Shown: positions 5,355 to 7,469 of the stretch, piece by piece
Numbering within the stretch: position 1 is the stretch's first letter
How the letters are laid out: each line of letters opens with the position of its first letter
Origin: an uncultured Eubacteriales bacterium
GTDB lineage: Bacteria; Bacillota; Clostridia; Lachnospirales; Lachnospiraceae
Length of the DNA stretch: 7,469 nt
Direction of reading: 5' to 3'
Assembly: GCA_949297565.1 (NCBI GenBank)
Contig: CASFUI010000098.1
Location: 1 to 7,469, forward strand
Notes under the pieces: generated by a model
The model's input: the letters and a program-made list of their open reading frames with translations, nothing else
What the model was told of the DNA's origin: nothing
The model's database searches: none
Made by a program: the position numbers and the translations under genes

Positions 5355-6428
5355 ATGGAACTGGATGACAGAAAAGTCAAGATTCTGAAAGCAATCATTA
5401 AGAATTATCTTGAAACCGGCGAACCTGTTGGCTCCAGAACGATTTCCAAATATGCAGATTTAAAGCTCAGCTCTGCCACTATAAGAAATGAGATGGCAGA
5501 TTTGGAGGAGATGGGGTATATAGTCCAGCCTCACACATCTGCGGGAAGAATTCCCACAGATAAGGGGTACAGATTTTATGTGGATGATATGATGCTCCAG
5601 AAAGAGAACGATTTAGTGAACAGAGAACAGCTTGTTGCTGACCGGGAAAAAGAGCTCAAGTCGATGAGGGATTTTCTTTCACAGAAGGTTGACAGAGTTG
5701 AAGAGCTTCTACAGAGTGTGGCGAAGGCTCTTGCAAAGGATACCAATTACGCGACAATGGTCAGCGCGCCGCAGGTCAGAGGAAATAAGCTCAAGTTTGT
5801 TCAGCTTTCGCAGCTGGAGACAAATGAAATCCTGGCTGTTATCGTAATGGAGGGAAATGTAATCCGCAACAAGGTTATCACTGTAAGTGAAGAACTGTCC
5901 CAGGAGAATCTGTTAAAGCTGAATATCCTTTTGAATACCAGTCTGACAGGGTTGTCCTTGCAGGAGATGAATTTGAGTATCGTCTCAAGGATGGAAAATC
6001 AGGCGGGAGAACATACGCAGTTGGTGAAAGAGGTTGTCGATGCGGTTGTTGAGACAATCAGCAGTGAAGACAATTTAAAGATTTACACCAGCGGTGCCAC
6101 CAACATTTTTAAGTATCCTGAACTCAGCGATTCGTCTAAGGCGAGCGAGCTGATATATGCGCTTGAAGAAAAACAGAGCCTCAGTGATTTTGTTAAGATT
6201 GAAGAGGATGAAGAGCAGTCAAACAGCGGAATTCAGGTGTATATAGGCAACGAGGCACCGGTCGAGTCCATGAAGGACTGCAGTGTTGTCACGGCAACAT
6301 ATGAGCTGCAGGACGGAATGAGAGGAACGATAGGAATTATCGGGCCTAAGCGTATGGATTACGACAAGGTGGTTGAGAAGCTTAAGACTCTCCAGACGCA
6401 GTTGGATGATGTCTTTAAGAAAACATAG
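5355..6428 (+). CDS. hrcA: Heat-inducible transcription repressor HrcA
   Basis: HrcA represses class I heat-shock genes by binding CIRCE, and a perfect CIRCE lies upstream, so the gene is autoregulated. The protein has 357 residues, close to the family's 340-350. The N-terminal winged helix spans about residues 5-78, with VGSRTISKYADLKLSSATIR (25-44) as the recognition region and TSAGRIPTDKGYRFYVD (61-77) as the classic HrcA signature. A helical stretch follows (82-127), then the GAF-like dimerisation region. The C-terminal SVVTATYELQDG and GTIGIIGPKRMDY (324-336) are also diagnostic. The ATG is preceded by a long purine run (AGGAAAGGAAGAGAG, from 5335) that contains the Shine-Dalgarno. It is the first gene of hrcA-grpE-dnaK, and its stop overlaps the grpE ribosome binding site. 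Confidence 0.98.
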   Translation: MELDDRKVKILKAIIKNYLETGEPVGSRTISKYADLKLSSATIRNEMADLEEMGYIVQPHTSAGRIPTDKGYRFYVDDMMLQKENDLVNREQLVADREKELKSMRDFLSQKVDRVEELLQSVAKALAKDTNYATMVSAPQVRGNKLKFVQLSQLETNEILAVIVMEGNVIRNKVITVSEELSQENLLKLNILLNTSLTGLSLQEMNLSIVSRMENQAGEHTQLVKEVVDAVVETISSEDNLKIYTSGATNIFKYPELSDSSKASELIYALEEKQSLSDFVKIEEDEEQSNSGIQVYIGNEAPVESMKDCSVVTATYELQDGMRGTIGIIGPKRMDYDKVVEKLKTLQTQLDDVFKKT

Positions 6429-6434
6429 GAAAGG
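6427..6434 (+). promoter_or_regulatory. grpE ribosome binding site overlapping the hrcA stop
   Basis: AGGAAAGG begins inside the hrcA TAG (6426-6428), suggesting translational coupling. Downstream in-frame start candidates are TTG 6435, TTG 6441 and GTG 6447; no ATG is available. TTG 6441 has the best spacing, 6 bases after AAGG. Confidence 0.6.
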
Positions 6435-6440
6435 TTGGTT

Positions 6441-7094
6441 TTGAAAGTGTCTAAAAAAGAAGAAAAGAAAAAGCAAGCATTAGAAAATGAAAAGGTTGAC
6501 AAAAAAGAAGAGCAGAAATGCGACGGGGAAAAAACCGATGAAAATGACGCTGAGTCTGTAAAAACTCAGGCCGACAACGCAGATGCAGATGAGACTGAGG
6601 CTGCAAGTGATGCGGAGAAGGCTGCTGATGCCGATAATACGGAGAATAAAAAGAAAGACCCACGAGACGCTGTGATTGAAGAACTTCAGGATAAGGTGAA
6701 GCGTCAAATGGCTGAGTTTGATAATTACAGAAAGCGAACAGATAAAGAAAAGTCAGCGATGTTTGAGATGGGGGCTTCCGATGTAATAAAGAAGCTGCTG
6801 CCTATTGTTGATAATTTTGAGCGTGGTTTTAAATCAATCACGGATGAAGAAAAGGAGACACCATTTGCCAAAGGTATGGATATGGTTTACAAGCAGACGA
6901 TGAAGATGCTTGATGACTTAGATGTAAAACCTATCGAGGCGCTTGGTTTGGAGTTTAATCCTGATATTCACAATGCTGTTATGCATGTGGATGACGACTC
7001 TGTCGGCGAGAATATAATCGTTGAAGAGTTTGAAAAGGGTTACACATATAGAGAGACGGTTATCCGTCACAGCATGGTTAAGGTTGCAAATTAG
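6441..7094 (+). CDS. grpE: Nucleotide exchange factor GrpE
   Basis: GrpE releases ADP from DnaK and acts as a dimer in the cytoplasm. From the TTG at 6441 the protein has 217 residues, slightly long for the family because of an N-terminal tail. That tail (about residues 1-76) is a charged, low-complexity stretch of Lys, Glu, Asp and Ala and is probably disordered. The dimerising coiled coil follows (about 77-112: IEELQDKVKRQMAEFDNYRKR), then the four-helix and beta-wing regions. GrpE signatures are LLPIVDNFERG (119-129), LEFNPDIHNAVMHV (170-183) and KGYTYRETVIRHSMVKV (199-215). The start codon must be non-ATG. TTG 6435 would add two residues and GTG 6447 would remove two. The gene sits between hrcA and dnaK, so it is coregulated through CIRCE. 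Confidence 0.95.
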   Translation: MKVSKKEEKKKQALENEKVDKKEEQKCDGEKTDENDAESVKTQADNADADETEAASDAEKAADADNTENKKKDPRDAVIEELQDKVKRQMAEFDNYRKRTDKEKSAMFEMGASDVIKKLLPIVDNFERGFKSITDEEKETPFAKGMDMVYKQTMKMLDDLDVKPIEALGLEFNPDIHNAVMHVDDDSVGENIIVEEFEKGYTYRETVIRHSMVKVAN

Positions 7095-7177
7095 CGTTCC
7101 TGACATGCGGTAATAATTGAAACACAGATTATCAAAAAAAGTTATTTTATGTGCCGAGCACAGAAAGGAAGATTAAT

Positions 7178-7469
7178 ATGGGAAAGATTATTGGTATTGA
7201 CTTAGGTACTACAAACTCATGCGTGGCAGTTATGGAGGGCGGCAAGCCTGTTGTCATCGCAAATACGGAAGGTCTCAGAACAACTCCTTCTATTGTCGCA
7301 TTTACAAAGAACGGCGAGCGTCTTGTAGGTGATCCTGCAAAGCGTCAGGCTGTTACAAACGCAGATAAGACAATTTCATCTATCAAGAGACATATGGGTA
7401 CTGACTATAAAGTAGAGATAGACGGAAAGAAATATACTCCACAGGAAATTTCAGCCATGATTCTTCAGA
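7178..7469 (+). CDS. dnaK: Chaperone DnaK (Hsp70), 5' part only
   Basis: Only the first 97 codons are in the window, and the frame is open at the right edge. The sequence is the start of the Hsp70 ATPase domain: IGIDLGTTNSCVAVMEGG (residues 5-22) is the phosphate-1 loop and Hsp70 signature, followed by TTPSIVAF, VGDPAKRQA and IKRHMG. The ATG at 7178 has AAAGGA 8 bases upstream. The full protein is normally about 610-640 residues. The 83-base gap after grpE holds no convincing terminator or promoter, so it is probably read from the CIRCE-controlled promoter. DnaK refolds and holds client proteins using ATP, with GrpE as exchange factor and DnaJ as cochaperone (dnaJ not visible). Confidence 0.98.
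   Translation, partial: MGKIIGIDLGTTNSCVAVMEGGKPVVIANTEGLRTTPSIVAFTKNGERLVGDPAKRQAVTNADKTISSIKRHMGTDYKVEIDGKKYTPQEISAMILQ

Noticed and set aside
7095..7177. Possible separate promoter for dnaK in the grpE-dnaK gap
   Set aside because: TTGAAA at 7117-7122 has a -10-like TATTTT only at a 20-base spacer, too far to call.

Overview
The window looks like a chromosomal segment from a low-to-moderate GC Firmicute, most likely a Clostridia member of the Lachnospiraceae type. The reasons are strong purine-rich Shine-Dalgarno sites, an hrcA-grpE-dnaK heat-shock operon behind a perfect CIRCE operator, and an AP2-domain protein of a kind I associate with this family. The family-level placement is inference. 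No IS element, tRNA, rRNA or CRISPR array is visible.

Layout. (1) Positions 1-1684, + strand: the 3' part of leuC and complete leuD, the two subunits of isopropylmalate isomerase (leucine biosynthesis). The operon continues off the left edge. (2) Positions 1727-2563, - strand: a convergent gene for an unusual protein. It has an AP2-like domain, then an HNH homing-endonuclease-like core whose catalytic residues appear lost, then a second AP2-like domain. Hairpins lie between and inside the convergent 3' ends. (3) Positions 2564-2766: a divergent intergenic region with candidate promoters on both strands. (4) Positions 2767-4299: monocistronic threonine synthase (thrC) closed by a textbook intrinsic terminator. 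(5) Positions 4311-5251: a divergent arginase/ureohydrolase-fold protein of unknown substrate. It has its own candidate promoter and a leader with two adjacent hairpins, the second able to mask the ribosome binding site. (6) Positions 5248-7469: a sigma-A-type promoter with a perfect CIRCE operator, then hrcA, grpE and the start of dnaK (truncated by the right edge).

How the genes work together. LeuC and LeuD form one enzyme. ThrC makes threonine and is a separate unit. HrcA represses its own operon through CIRCE, and GrpE and DnaK form the chaperone machine (dnaJ is probably beyond the edge). The least explained parts are the AP2-HNH-AP2 protein and the arginase-like protein with its structured leader. 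The first looks like a homing endonuclease converted into a DNA-binding protein, possibly a regulator. Its target is unknown.
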